DNA of 39,240 bases, taken from Mycolicibacterium vaccae NBRC 14118 = CIP 105934 (GTDB lineage Bacteria; Actinomycetota; Actinomycetes; Mycobacteriales; Mycobacteriaceae). This document shows positions 18,331 to 25,929 of this stretch, piece by piece. The notes under the pieces were generated by a model. That model made no database searches. It worked only from the letters and a program-made list of their open reading frames with translations, and had not been told where the DNA came from. The stretch lies in NCBI RefSeq assembly GCF_001552715.1, contig NZ_BCRS01000036.1, positions 1 to 39,240 of the forward strand, written 5' to 3'. Made by a program: the position numbers and the translations under genes. Positions within the stretch are counted from its first letter, which is position 1, and each line of letters starts with the position of its first letter.

Positions 18331-18376
18331 ATTTCGGGGATCGGGGCCGCGTCTGGCACAATTGGGCAGTTGTCTG
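18331..18376 (+). promoter_or_regulatory. rplS promoter with element shared with rpsP
   Basis: ATTTC (18331-18335), 16 nt, TCTGGCACAAT (18352-18362), then TGGGCAGTTGTCTG (18363-18376). The core matches the rpsP promoter in about 22 of 25 positions. The predicted leader to the rplS ATG is about 120 nt, similar to that of rpsP. The 302-bp lppW-rplS gap holds this promoter, the lppW leader and no further gene. Confidence 0.6.
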
Positions 18377-18492
18377 TGCACGGCGGGTACGACCACGCCG
18401 CACGACCCGCCCAAGACGTCCGAAACACCATGGTTGCGTGCGCGTCACCACGACGCCGGCACGGAGCCGCGAACAGCAAGGAAGTGTCACCG

Positions 18493-18834
18493 ATGAACAC
18501 GCTGGATTTCGTCGACCAGGCGTCGTTGCGTGACGATGTCCCGGCCTTTGGCCCCGGCGACACCGTCAACGTCCACGTGAAGGTCATCGAGGGCTCCAAG
18601 GAACGCATCCAGGTCTTCAAGGGTGTCGTTCTCCGCCGTCAGGGTGGCGGGGTTCGCGAGACGTTCACGGTCCGCAAGGAGAGCTACGGCGTCGGCGTCG
18701 AGCGCACCTTCCCCGTGCACTCGCCCAACATTGACCACATCGACGTGCTCACCCGCGGTGATGTGCGCCGGGCGAAGCTGTACTACCTGCGCGAGCTGCG
18801 TGGCAAGAAGGCCAAGATCAAGGAAAAGCGCTGA
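18493..18834 (+). CDS. rplS: 50S ribosomal protein L19
   Basis: L19 lies at the 30S-50S interface. The 113-aa protein has normal length, with the SH3-like core [20 protein letters not shown], then [20 protein letters not shown], and the basic C-terminus [18 protein letters not shown]. The frame is open upstream to 18370, but ATG 18493 matches the family N-terminus and has AAGGAAG before it. It has its own promoter and probably also feeds lepB, although lepB has a separate -10. Confidence 0.98.
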   Translation: MNTLDFVDQASLRDDVPAFGPGDTVNVHVKVIEGSKERIQVFKGVVLRRQGGGVRETFTVRKESYGVGVERTFPVHSPNIDHIDVLTRGDVRRAKLYYLRELRGKKAKIKEKR

Positions 18835-18870
18835 GCCTGCTCACCGCGCAGGCGGTGACGCCGCGGTGGC

Positions 18871-18876
18871 TACGCT
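18871..18876 (+). promoter_or_regulatory. -10 element for lepB, leaderless start predicted
   Basis: TACGCT fits TANNNT and ends six bases before the lepB GTG at 18883. No ribosome-binding site precedes that codon. Confidence 0.45.
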
Positions 18877-18882
18877 GATCCC

Positions 18883-19749
18883 GTGACATCCGCTTCTGAC
18901 CCCTCGGGGCCCGCGGGATCTTCCGATCCCGACGATTCGTCCACCGAACGCACCCTGGAGCCGCCGGAGCCCGCTCCCGCGGAAGACGTTGCCACGCAGG
19001 ACGGCGAGCAGCCGGGCAAGAAGAAGCGCGGCGCCGTCCGGGAGGCTGCGATCCTCATCAGCATCGCGCTGGTGCTGTACTACGTGATGCTGACGTTCAT
19101 CGCACGTCCGTACCTGATTCCGTCGGAGTCGATGGAGCCGACCCTGCACGGGTGCAACGGCTGCGTGGGCGACCGGATCATGGTCGACAAGCTGAGCTAC
19201 CGCTTCTCGACGCCTCAGCCCGGCGATGTGGTCGTCTTCAAGGGTCCGCCCAACTGGAGCATCGGCTACAAGTCGATCCGGTCCGACAACGCCGCCCTCC
19301 GCTGGGTGCAGAACGCGCTGTCGGTGGTGGGTTTCGTGCCGCCGGACCAGAACGATCTGGTGAAGCGGATCATCGCCGTCGGCGGGCAGACCGTGCAGTG
19401 CCGGGTCGACACCGGGCTGACGGTCGACGGCAAACCGCTCAACGAGCCGTATCTGGACCCCAACACGATGATGGCCGATCCCGCCGTCTACCCGTGCCTG
19501 GGCAACGAGTTCGGTCCGGTGACCGTGCCCGAGGGCCGGCTCTGGGTGATGGGCGACAACCGCACCCACTCGGCCGACTCCCGCACGCACTGCTCCAACG
19601 TGCCCGGCGACGCGCAGCGTGGACTGTTGTGCACCGGCGATCCGGACGCCGGGACCATCCCGGAGGAGAATGTGATCGGTAAGGCCCGGTTCATCGCCTG
19701 GCCGCCGGGACGGTGGGGCGGCGTCAACTCGGTGAACCCCCAGACGTAA
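18883..19749 (+). CDS. lepB: Type I signal peptidase
   Basis: This membrane protease cleaves signal peptides from exported proteins. The 288-aa protein has a disordered Pro/Glu-rich cytoplasmic segment (~1-50), one membrane helix (~54-74), then the catalytic domain. Ser83 lies in [12 protein letters not shown] and Lys161 in [13 protein letters not shown], the Ser/Lys dyad. The box [10 protein letters not shown] (~224-233) is complete. A Cys-containing insert ([10 protein letters not shown]) follows the active Ser. Start GTG is predicted leaderless. rnhB begins 17 bp downstream, and DUF2469 overlaps rnhB. Confidence 0.96.
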   Translation: MTSASDPSGPAGSSDPDDSSTERTLEPPEPAPAEDVATQDGEQPGKKKRGAVREAAILISIALVLYYVMLTFIARPYLIPSESMEPTLHGCNGCVGDRIMVDKLSYRFSTPQPGDVVVFKGPPNWSIGYKSIRSDNAALRWVQNALSVVGFVPPDQNDLVKRIIAVGGQTVQCRVDTGLTVDGKPLNEPYLDPNTMMADPAVYPCLGNEFGPVTVPEGRLWVMGDNRTHSADSRTHCSNVPGDAQRGLLCTGDPDAGTIPEENVIGKARFIAWPPGRWGGVNSVNPQT

Positions 19750-19766
19750 CGGGAGGGCACGGACTT

Positions 19767-20516
19767 TTGCCTGCTGCTTGGCCTCCGCGGACGGTCATCC
19801 GCAGATCGTCCGGTCTGCGCACCCTGGAATCGGCGCTGTACCGGGCCGGGCTGGGACCGGTCGCCGGCGTCGACGAGGTCGGACGCGGGGCCTGTGCCGG
19901 GCCGCTGGTGGTGGCGGCCTGCGTGCTGGGCCCCAACCGGCTGGAGAGCCTGGCCGCCCTCGACGATTCCAAGAAGCTCAACGAAGCCGAGCGGGAACGC
20001 CTGTTCCCGCTGATCCGGCGGTACGCGCTGGCCTACCACGTGGTGTTCATCCCGTCCGAGGAGGTCGACCGCCGTGGGGTGCACGTGGCCAACATCGAGG
20101 GGATGCGGCGCGCGGTCGCCGGACTGGCGGTGCGGCCCGGTTACGTGCTCTCGGACGGATTCCGGGTGCCCGGCCTGCCGATGCCGTCCCTGCCGGTCGT
20201 CGGCGGCGACGCGGCCGCGGCGTGTATCGCCGCGGCCAGTGTGCTGGCCAAGGTCAGCCGCGACCGGCTGATGGTGGCCATGGAGGATGAGCATCCCGGC
20301 TACGGTTTCGCCGAGCACAAGGGCTACAGCACGCGGGCGCACAGCGCGGCGCTGGCGCGACTCGGTCCGTCCCGTCAACACCGGTATTCGTTCATCAATG
20401 TGCGGCGACTGGTCATCGACGGGGAACCCGAGGAGCATGCAGAAGTGGTGTGCGGGAAAATGCTCGTGGACATGCCCATGAACGGCGATCTACCCGAAGG
20501 ACAGCTGAGCCGATGA
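19767..20516 (+). CDS. rnhB: Ribonuclease HII
   Basis: RNase HII cleaves RNA in RNA-DNA hybrids and at single misincorporated ribonucleotides. The 249-aa protein has [17 protein letters not shown] with Asp36 and Glu37, DDSKKL (~66-71), and [18 protein letters not shown] with the later acidic ligand. The start is TTG 19767: GGGAGGG (19751-19757) lies nine bases upstream and the resulting N-terminus ([12 protein letters not shown]) matches the known mycobacterial one. Earlier in-frame starts would overlap lepB. It ends in a 4-bp overlap with the DUF2469 gene. Confidence 0.95.
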   Translation: MPAAWPPRTVIRRSSGLRTLESALYRAGLGPVAGVDEVGRGACAGPLVVAACVLGPNRLESLAALDDSKKLNEAERERLFPLIRRYALAYHVVFIPSEEVDRRGVHVANIEGMRRAVAGLAVRPGYVLSDGFRVPGLPMPSLPVVGGDAAAACIAAASVLAKVSRDRLMVAMEDEHPGYGFAEHKGYSTRAHSAALARLGPSRQHRYSFINVRRLVIDGEPEEHAEVVCGKMLVDMPMNGDLPEGQLSR

Positions 20517-20818
20517 GTGCCGAAGATCTCGAGAAGTACGAAACCGAGATGGAGCTCTCGCTCTACCGCGAGTACAAGGACATCGTGGGCCAGTTCAGCT
20601 ATGTCGTGGAGACCGAGCGGCGGTTCTATCTGGCCAACAGCGTGGAGATGGTGCCGCGCAACGCCGACGGCGAGGTGTACTTCGAACTGCGGCTGGGCGA
20701 CGCTTGGGTGTGGGACATGTACCGGCCGGCGCGCTTCGTCAAGCAGGTCCGGGTGATCACGTTCAAGGACGTCAACATCGAAGAGGTGGAGAAGCCCGAG
20801 CTGCGGCTCCCCGAGTAG
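20513..20818 (+). CDS. DUF2469 family protein
   Basis: The 101-aa acidic protein ([20 protein letters not shown] at the start; [19 protein letters not shown] in the C-terminal half, given here as two parts [10 protein letters not shown] and VKQVRVITF) is conserved throughout actinobacteria, always after rnhB (Rv2901c in M. tuberculosis). No membrane segment or catalytic motif is visible and its function is unknown to me. ATG overlaps the rnhB stop (ATGA), so the two are translationally coupled. This is the last gene of the conserved block before the accessory cluster. Confidence 0.93.
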   Translation: MSAEDLEKYETEMELSLYREYKDIVGQFSYVVETERRFYLANSVEMVPRNADGEVYFELRLGDAWVWDMYRPARFVKQVRVITFKDVNIEEVEKPELRLPE

Positions 20819-20835
20819 CGCTCGACCGAGACTGC

Positions 20836-22164
20836 TCAGCGGACGGCGACCCCGCGCAGCACGGTGTCGCGGGCCAGGATCAGCGCGTTGCGGGTGCCGA
20901 TCTCCTGCAGGATGTTCTCGGGGATCCACTGTTCCCCGATGATGCAGCGGGCCAGCATGTCGGCGGTGGGGCTGTGGACCTGGATCTCGCCGGCCCTGAT
21001 CCCGTCGGACAGCAACGCTTTCATCTGGCGTATCCGGGTGGTGAACGACCACGTCGGGTTCGTCGAGTCCGGCGGTGACTGACGCATCCAGGCCAGTTGG
21101 ATGCGGAACTCATCGGGGAACTGGTCCAGGGCGTTGATGTTCAGCCAGCTCAGCGCGTCGAGCTTCTCCAGCGTCGTGGAGTCCGTGTGCACGATCTCCG
21201 ACCACGCGCCGCCGACCTTGCGGCCGAAGTCCAGCATGATCGACATCAGCAGCTCGTCCTTGGAGCCGATGATCCGGTACACGGTGCCGGTGCCCAGCCC
21301 GGCGGCCGAGGCGATGTCGCGGATCGTCGTCATCTCGTAGCCGCGACGCCCGAACTCCGCCCGGGCGACCGCACGCAGGTGTGCGGCCTTCAGATCGGTC
21401 TGGTCCTCGTCGTCGACCCAGCTCCGGATGACGGACTCGGCGGCGGCGAAGGCGTCCGAGCGGTCCAGGTCCGCGTCCGCGGGCGCTTCGCTGGCCAGAC
21501 CTTCCAGGGCTATCCGGCACTTGAGGGTGGCCAGCTCATCGGTCCTGGCCTTGTGCCGGATCACGTCCAGCCCGACGTGCAGCATGCTCTGGCAGAGCCG
21601 GTCGGCCAGCGTCGGGAGGTCCACGTCGGGGCGGATGTCGCCGCTCCAGCGACCCGCGCGCAGCGCCTGCAGCATCGCGGCCTGAATTTTCGTCGGCGGG
21701 CGGGAGGTCAGCTCGAGGAGTTCCGGGTCGCTGCTGGGGCTCTCGTAGAAGGACATCTGCAATGCCGCGCGATGCTCGACCGCGCACCCGGCGATCGCCC
21801 GGCCGAGCGCGATGATCTGGTCGGCCACGGGGCCGGGGTCAGGGCCGTCGAGGCGTCGCAGCGCGTCGTCGCCGATGCGGTCCAGATCGGCGTGATAAAG
21901 CCGGATCAGCTCGACGAGAATCGCTTCCTTGGATTCGAAGTGGTGATAGAGGCTGCCCGCGAGAATGCCTGCCGCATCGGCGATCTGCTGAACGGAGCTG
22001 CGCAGACCGGTCGCGGCGATGACGGTGTTGGCGGTCTTGAGGATCTCGGCGCGCCGGGTCAGGTCGGTCGCCGGTGCGTCGGCGGCGGCGGTGACGGGGG
22101 TGAGCTTGGCGCCGCCCGCGCGGCGAGAGCGTCTGGGACTCTGCCCTGTCGCGTCGCCGGCCAT
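20836..22164 (-). CDS. Regulator with two fused TetR units
   Basis: The 442-aa protein contains two complete TetR/AcrR-type regulators in one chain. HTH 1 spans ~38-82 (IADAAGILAGSLYHHFESKE), followed by a ligand domain to ~225. A linker leads to HTH 2 at ~258-304 (IRDIASAAGLGTGTVYRI, then GSKDELL), followed by a second ligand domain to the end. Ordinary TetR proteins are ~200 aa and form dimers, so this one is a covalent pseudo-dimer. ATG 22164 is chosen as the first start after an unconserved stretch. It is downstream of, and probably cotranscribed with, the SDR gene (49-bp gap). It is the obvious candidate for controlling the cluster. Confidence 0.88.
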   Translation of the reverse strand: MAGDATGQSPRRSRRAGGAKLTPVTAAADAPATDLTRRAEILKTANTVIAATGLRSSVQQIADAAGILAGSLYHHFESKEAILVELIRLYHADLDRIGDDALRRLDGPDPGPVADQIIALGRAIAGCAVEHRAALQMSFYESPSSDPELLELTSRPPTKIQAAMLQALRAGRWSGDIRPDVDLPTLADRLCQSMLHVGLDVIRHKARTDELATLKCRIALEGLASEAPADADLDRSDAFAAAESVIRSWVDDEDQTDLKAAHLRAVARAEFGRRGYEMTTIRDIASAAGLGTGTVYRIIGSKDELLMSIMLDFGRKVGGAWSEIVHTDSTTLEKLDALSWLNINALDQFPDEFRIQLAWMRQSPPDSTNPTWSFTTRIRQMKALLSDGIRAGEIQVHSPTADMLARCIIGEQWIPENILQEIGTRNALILARDTVLRGVAVR

Positions 22165-22213
22165 CGCATCCGCTCCTCGGTCGTCAGTGCCGGCAAAGCC
22201 CGGAAGCCCGATG

Positions 22214-23191
22214 CTACCGGCCGGCGGGCTGCGGGAACGCCACCGCGGCGCCGTCGGGCATCGCGCTGATGCCCCGCCGGTCGCACACCTGCAGCACCTC
22301 GTCGACGATCGAGTCCGGCACGATGAACCGGTCGGTGGCGCACACCTCGGTGAGGTGTCCTTCGACGTCCTCGGCGGTGGGGACAGTGCCGGTATCGGCC
22401 AGCCAGCCGTCGGTGAGTCCCATGAACGCACGGGCATACCGTCCCGCGCATGCCGAGAAGTTGTGATGGGTGACCGTGCAGCTTCGGCCTGCCAGGAACG
22501 TCACCAGCGGCACGACCAGCTCGGGCCGGATGGCGCGCATGAAGCCGGACTCGGCGAGGAACTTCTCGTCGCCCACCGTCTCGGTGACCATCCGCGAAAA
22601 CCCGGTGGGCAGAACGGTGTTGGACAGGATGCCGTGGGCGGCGCCCTCGATCGCGATGACGTTGGACAGCCCGACCAGTCCGGTCTTCGCCGCGGCGTAG
22701 TGCGCCTCCATCGGTTGTCCGAAGTTGCCTGCCGAGGACGAGACGAAGACGAACCGGCCGTACTTCTGCGCCGTCATCACCGCGTAGGCGGGCCGGCTCA
22801 GGTAGAAGCCGCCGTCGAGGTGCACCGCCAGCATGCGGCGCCAGTTCCCGGCATCGAGCTGTTCGAACGGGATGCTGTTGAAGATCCCCGCGTTGCTGAT
22901 CACCACGTCGAGGCGGCCGAAGGTCCCCACCGCCGTGTCGACGATCGCCTGACCGCCTGCGGCGCTGTCCACCGAGTCGTAGGACGCGACCGCGCGGCCA
23001 CCGTCAGCCTGGATCTCGGCGACCACGCTGTCGGCCACCGCGGTGTCACTCCCGTCGCCGTGCATGGTGCCGCCGAGGTCGTTGATCACGACCGCGGCGC
23101 CTCGGCGGGCCAGGTCGACGGCGTAGAGGCGGCCCAGTCCGCGTCCCGCACCCGTGACCACGGCGACCTGGCCGGTGAAATCGATCGCCAT
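22214..23191 (-). CDS. Short-chain dehydrogenase (hydroxyacyl-CoA dehydrogenase-like)
   Basis: The 325-aa NAD(P)-dependent SDR has the cofactor motif GAGRGLGR (~13-20), NAG in VISNAGIF, and the catalytic pair Tyr165/Lys169 (HYAAAKTG). The start FTGQVAVVTGAGRGLGR and VVINDLGG resemble the dehydrogenase part of peroxisomal multifunctional enzyme type 2 (HSD17B4), which oxidises (3R)-hydroxyacyl-CoA, so an acyl-CoA or sterol-side-chain type substrate is possible. ATG 23191 has GGAGGG just upstream on this strand. It is expressed from a near-consensus promoter (TTGACC-N17-TAGGGT) overlapped by a candidate operator. Confidence 0.88.
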   Translation of the reverse strand: MAIDFTGQVAVVTGAGRGLGRLYAVDLARRGAAVVINDLGGTMHGDGSDTAVADSVVAEIQADGGRAVASYDSVDSAAGGQAIVDTAVGTFGRLDVVISNAGIFNSIPFEQLDAGNWRRMLAVHLDGGFYLSRPAYAVMTAQKYGRFVFVSSSAGNFGQPMEAHYAAAKTGLVGLSNVIAIEGAAHGILSNTVLPTGFSRMVTETVGDEKFLAESGFMRAIRPELVVPLVTFLAGRSCTVTHHNFSACAGRYARAFMGLTDGWLADTGTVPTAEDVEGHLTEVCATDRFIVPDSIVDEVLQVCDRRGISAMPDGAAVAFPQPAGR

Positions 23192-23219
23192 AGCCCTCCA
23201 TTGACTCCGCTTGCGGCGA

Positions 23220-23248
23220 ACCCTACGGTGGAACAGATATTTGGTCAA
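23220..23248 (-). promoter_or_regulatory. Promoter of the SDR-double-TetR transcript, with operator inside
   Basis: On the minus strand, TTGACC (23243-23248), a 17-bp spacer and TAGGGT (23220-23225) match the housekeeping consensus well. The imperfect palindrome GAACAGATATTTGGTC (23231-23246, read on the plus strand) lies within the spacer and -35, where a bound repressor would block RNA polymerase. Confidence 0.6.
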
Positions 23249-23280
23249 GGCATCGGGCGGTGATGCCGGAGGAGGGGTGG

Positions 23281-24978
23281 ATGCCCAACGGCGCTGGCGG
23301 TGAACGCTTTTCCGGTTTGGGCATGCTGGCGTCCGCGCTGGCCGGCCGGCCGGTGGCGGTGGACGCGGCAGGCCCGGGGAGACCCGCGTGGACCGACGGC
23401 GAGACCGTCTACGTCGATGCGTCGGCGCCCCCGCACGCCCGCTACCAGATGGTCGCCGTCCAGGCGTCGATGATCGCGGCAGGCAGCCTCGATCCCGACG
23501 TGGTCGGGGCGCTCGTGCGGCATCGGCGCCTGGCCGAACGCTATCTCGCGATCGAGGGACACCGGGCGCTGTCGGCCAATCGCGCACTGCTGCCGGATGT
23601 TCTCGCCGCGTCGGCCGATCCGGGCATCGGAGGCCTCAGCGACTGCGCCGCGACGTCGCTGACGCTTGCGCGCAGACGCGAGGGGCCCCCCGATGCGCCT
23701 CCGAGCTTCGGCACGATCGAGCCCAGGAAGATCCTCGCCGCGAGCGCGGCCGCGGCCAGAGTGGCCGAACAGCGAGGGGCAGGCCATGTCCCGCGCCGGC
23801 AGAGCTCCGGCGCGCTCGAGGAGTTCGACGAGGACGACCCGGACAACTGGGACGACACCGACGATCCCGATCTGTTCTCCAGCCCGGTGGGCGGGGGTGG
23901 GGCGGTCGGAAAATGGTTGAAGAAGCTGTTGTCCTCGGCGCGCAAGACCGGTGGCGACGGGTCGGGCCCGCCCGGTGCCGACACGCCCACCCACCGCACG
24001 ATGTCGACGACGCGCGGTGCACACGCGGTGTCGTCGCAGGCGGTGACATCCGCGGAAGAGGTCGCCGACATCAAGACCGACGGCGTCAAATATCCCGAGT
24101 GGAACGCCGAGCGGGGAAGCTACCGGCTCGACTGGTGCACCGTCCGGGAGGTCGAGCCGGTTGTCAAAGCGCATGCCACACAGCAGATCGAGGCCGCCAC
24201 CAGTGTCCGGCGCCCACTGGCGCGCCTCGGTCTCGGCCTGCATCACCGTCACCGACAGTCTCAGGGCAGCGACATCGACATCGATGCCGCGATCGAGGCG
24301 CGGGTCGAGGTGCGGGCCGGCGCGGTGCCCGACGAGGCCGTCTACCTCGACAGCCTGCGCGCACGCCGCGACCTCTCGGTGCTGCTGTTGCTGGACATCT
24401 CGGGGTCCACCGCGGAACCGGGTGGCGTCGGGCGCACGGTGCATCAGCAGCAGCGCACGGTGGCCGCACATCTGATGGTGGCGCTGCACGATCTCGGTGA
24501 CCGGGTGTCGCTGTACGCCTACTACTCGCAGGGGCGCGCGGCGGTGAGCATGGTGCCGGTCAAACGGTTCGACGACCACCTCGATGCCCAGGTGATCAGA
24601 CGCCTGAACAGCCTGGAACCCGGCGCGTACTCGCGGCTCGGCGCGGCCGTCCGGCACGGTTCGGCGGTCCTGGAGGATTGCGGCGGAACGTCGCGGCGCC
24701 TGTTGGTCGTGCTGTCCGACGGTCTGGCCTACGACCACGGCTACGAGCGGCCCTACGGCGCTTCCGACGCCCGCCGCGCCCTGGTCGAGGCGCGGCACCG
24801 CGGTACCGGCTGTGTGTGTCTGACCGTCGGGGCGGACACCGACGTCGGCGTGCTGCGCCGAGTGTTCGGCGGGGCGGCACACGCCACGATCCCGGGCCCC
24901 GATCAGCTCGCAGGCATCGTCGGGCCGATCTTCCGGTCGGCTGTTCGCTCCGCCGAAGTCCGGCGGCGGGGGGCGTGA
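23281..24978 (+). CDS. VWA-domain protein, NorD/CbbO-like
   Basis: The 565-aa protein has a helical N-terminal part, then a strongly acidic stretch (~180-200, EEFDEDDPDNWDDTDDPDLF). The C-terminal von Willebrand factor A domain has the metal-ion site D372-I-S-G-S376, a Thr/Ser position near GAYSRLGAAVRH, and LLVVLSDGLAYD. This build matches NorD/CbbO-type partners of MoxR-family ATPases, which help insert metals into or activate enzymes. ATG 23281 is preferred because GGAGGAGGGG (23268-23277) precedes it; starts at 23260/23263 are also open. The ATPase gene follows after 24 bp. Confidence 0.86.
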   Translation: MPNGAGGERFSGLGMLASALAGRPVAVDAAGPGRPAWTDGETVYVDASAPPHARYQMVAVQASMIAAGSLDPDVVGALVRHRRLAERYLAIEGHRALSANRALLPDVLAASADPGIGGLSDCAATSLTLARRREGPPDAPPSFGTIEPRKILAASAAAARVAEQRGAGHVPRRQSSGALEEFDEDDPDNWDDTDDPDLFSSPVGGGGAVGKWLKKLLSSARKTGGDGSGPPGADTPTHRTMSTTRGAHAVSSQAVTSAEEVADIKTDGVKYPEWNAERGSYRLDWCTVREVEPVVKAHATQQIEAATSVRRPLARLGLGLHHRHRQSQGSDIDIDAAIEARVEVRAGAVPDEAVYLDSLRARRDLSVLLLLDISGSTAEPGGVGRTVHQQQRTVAAHLMVALHDLGDRVSLYAYYSQGRAAVSMVPVKRFDDHLDAQVIRRLNSLEPGAYSRLGAAVRHGSAVLEDCGGTSRRLLVVLSDGLAYDHGYERPYGASDARRALVEARHRGTGCVCLTVGADTDVGVLRRVFGGAAHATIPGPDQLAGIVGPIFRSAVRSAEVRRRGA

Positions 24979-25002
24979 CGCTCCGAAAGGGAAGGTGAGT
25001 CG

Positions 25003-25842
25003 ATGACCGTCGAGTCCGGTGCTACCCGCACCAACGGCACGGGTGCGCGTACGCGCCCGTACTACACGCCCGTGGGCAACGAGGAGACGGTGTTCAAAGC
25101 CGCCTACCGCCAGGGCCTGTCGATCGTGCTGAAGGGCCCGACCGGCTGCGGGAAGACGCGGTTCGTCGAGGCGATGGCACACGATCTCGGCCGGCCGCTG
25201 ATCACCGTCGCCTGTCACGACGACCTGACCACCGCCGATCTCGTCGGCCGGTTCCTGCTCAAGGGCGACGAGACGGTGTGGACCGACGGTCCGCTGACCC
25301 GCGCGGTGCGCGACGGTGCGATCTGCTACCTCGACGAGGTGGTCGAGGCCCGGCAGGACACCACGGTGGTGCTGCATCCGCTGGCCGACCACCGGCGTCA
25401 ACTGCCGATCGAACGGCTCGGCGTCACGCTCGACGCCGCACCGGGTTTCGGCCTGGTGGTGTCCTACAACCCCGGCTACCAGAGTGTGCTCAAAGACCTC
25501 AAGGACTCGACCAGACAGCGCATGGTGGCCATCGAGTTCGGTTTCCCCGCACCGGAGGTGGAAGAGGGCATCGTGACCCACGAAGCCGGCGTCGACCAGC
25601 GCACGGCTGCGGAGCTGGTGCGGTTCGGCCAGGCGATCCGGCGACTGGAGGCCGGGGGACTGCGCGAGGTCGCGTCGACGCGGGTGCTGATCGCCGCGGG
25701 CCGGCTGATCGCCGAAGGTCTGCCGGTGGCCGACGCGGCCCGGGCCGCGATCGCGGGCCCGCTGACCGACGACGTCGCCGTCAGCCGCGGTCTGCACGAG
25801 TTGATCGACCTCTATCTCGGCCAACCGGCATCGAACGATTGA
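25003..25842 (+). CDS. CbbQ/NirQ/NorQ-family AAA+ ATPase
   Basis: The 279-aa MoxR-type ATPase has Walker A GPTGCGKT (45-52), Walker B ICYLDE (107-112), sensor 1 in SYNPGYQ (Asn156) and the C-terminal helical CbbQ domain. Such ATPases form hexamers that act with a VWA partner (here the preceding gene) to remodel or activate a client: Rubisco for CbbQ, nitric oxide reductase for NorQ. Neither client is encoded here, so the target is unknown; P450s or AveC-like membrane proteins in the cluster are possible. GAAAGGGAAGG precedes the ATG. The next operon's -35 overlaps this stop codon. Confidence 0.92.
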   Translation: MTVESGATRTNGTGARTRPYYTPVGNEETVFKAAYRQGLSIVLKGPTGCGKTRFVEAMAHDLGRPLITVACHDDLTTADLVGRFLLKGDETVWTDGPLTRAVRDGAICYLDEVVEARQDTTVVLHPLADHRRQLPIERLGVTLDAAPGFGLVVSYNPGYQSVLKDLKDSTRQRMVAIEFGFPAPEVEEGIVTHEAGVDQRTAAELVRFGQAIRRLEAGGLREVASTRVLIAAGRLIAEGLPVADAARAAIAGPLTDDVAVSRGLHELIDLYLGQPASND

Positions 25843-25885
25843 CGCTGTGTGTGACCGTCGTTACTGTCAGAACAAATATTAGGTT
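25839..25885 (+). promoter_or_regulatory. Promoter and candidate operator for the oxidation operon
   Basis: TTGACG (25839-25844), 17 bp, TACTGT (25862-25867) form a good -35/-10 pair. Immediately downstream, GAACAAATATTAGGTT (25870-25885) repeats the element found at 23231-23246 (13 of 16 bases identical) and would cover the transcription start. The 87-bp gap has no other feature. Confidence 0.6.
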
Positions 25886-25929
25886 TCGTGCCCCTGTGGC
25901 GCAGCGAGCGGCGCCGACCCGGAGGTCAG

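Noticed and set aside
18370..18492. Longer L19 beginning at 18370.
   Set aside because: The start would fall within the promoter's downstream element, and the added 41 residues are not part of L19; ATG 18493 has a ribosome-binding site.
23245..25824. A long minus-strand open frame opposite the VWA and AAA+ genes.
   Set aside because: Antisense shadow with biased composition; the plus-strand proteins have complete motifs.
23281..25842. A defence system built on MoxR plus VWA proteins.
   Set aside because: No phosphatase, protease, nuclease or kinase partner is present, and the ATPase is of the CbbQ/NorQ type next to metabolic genes.
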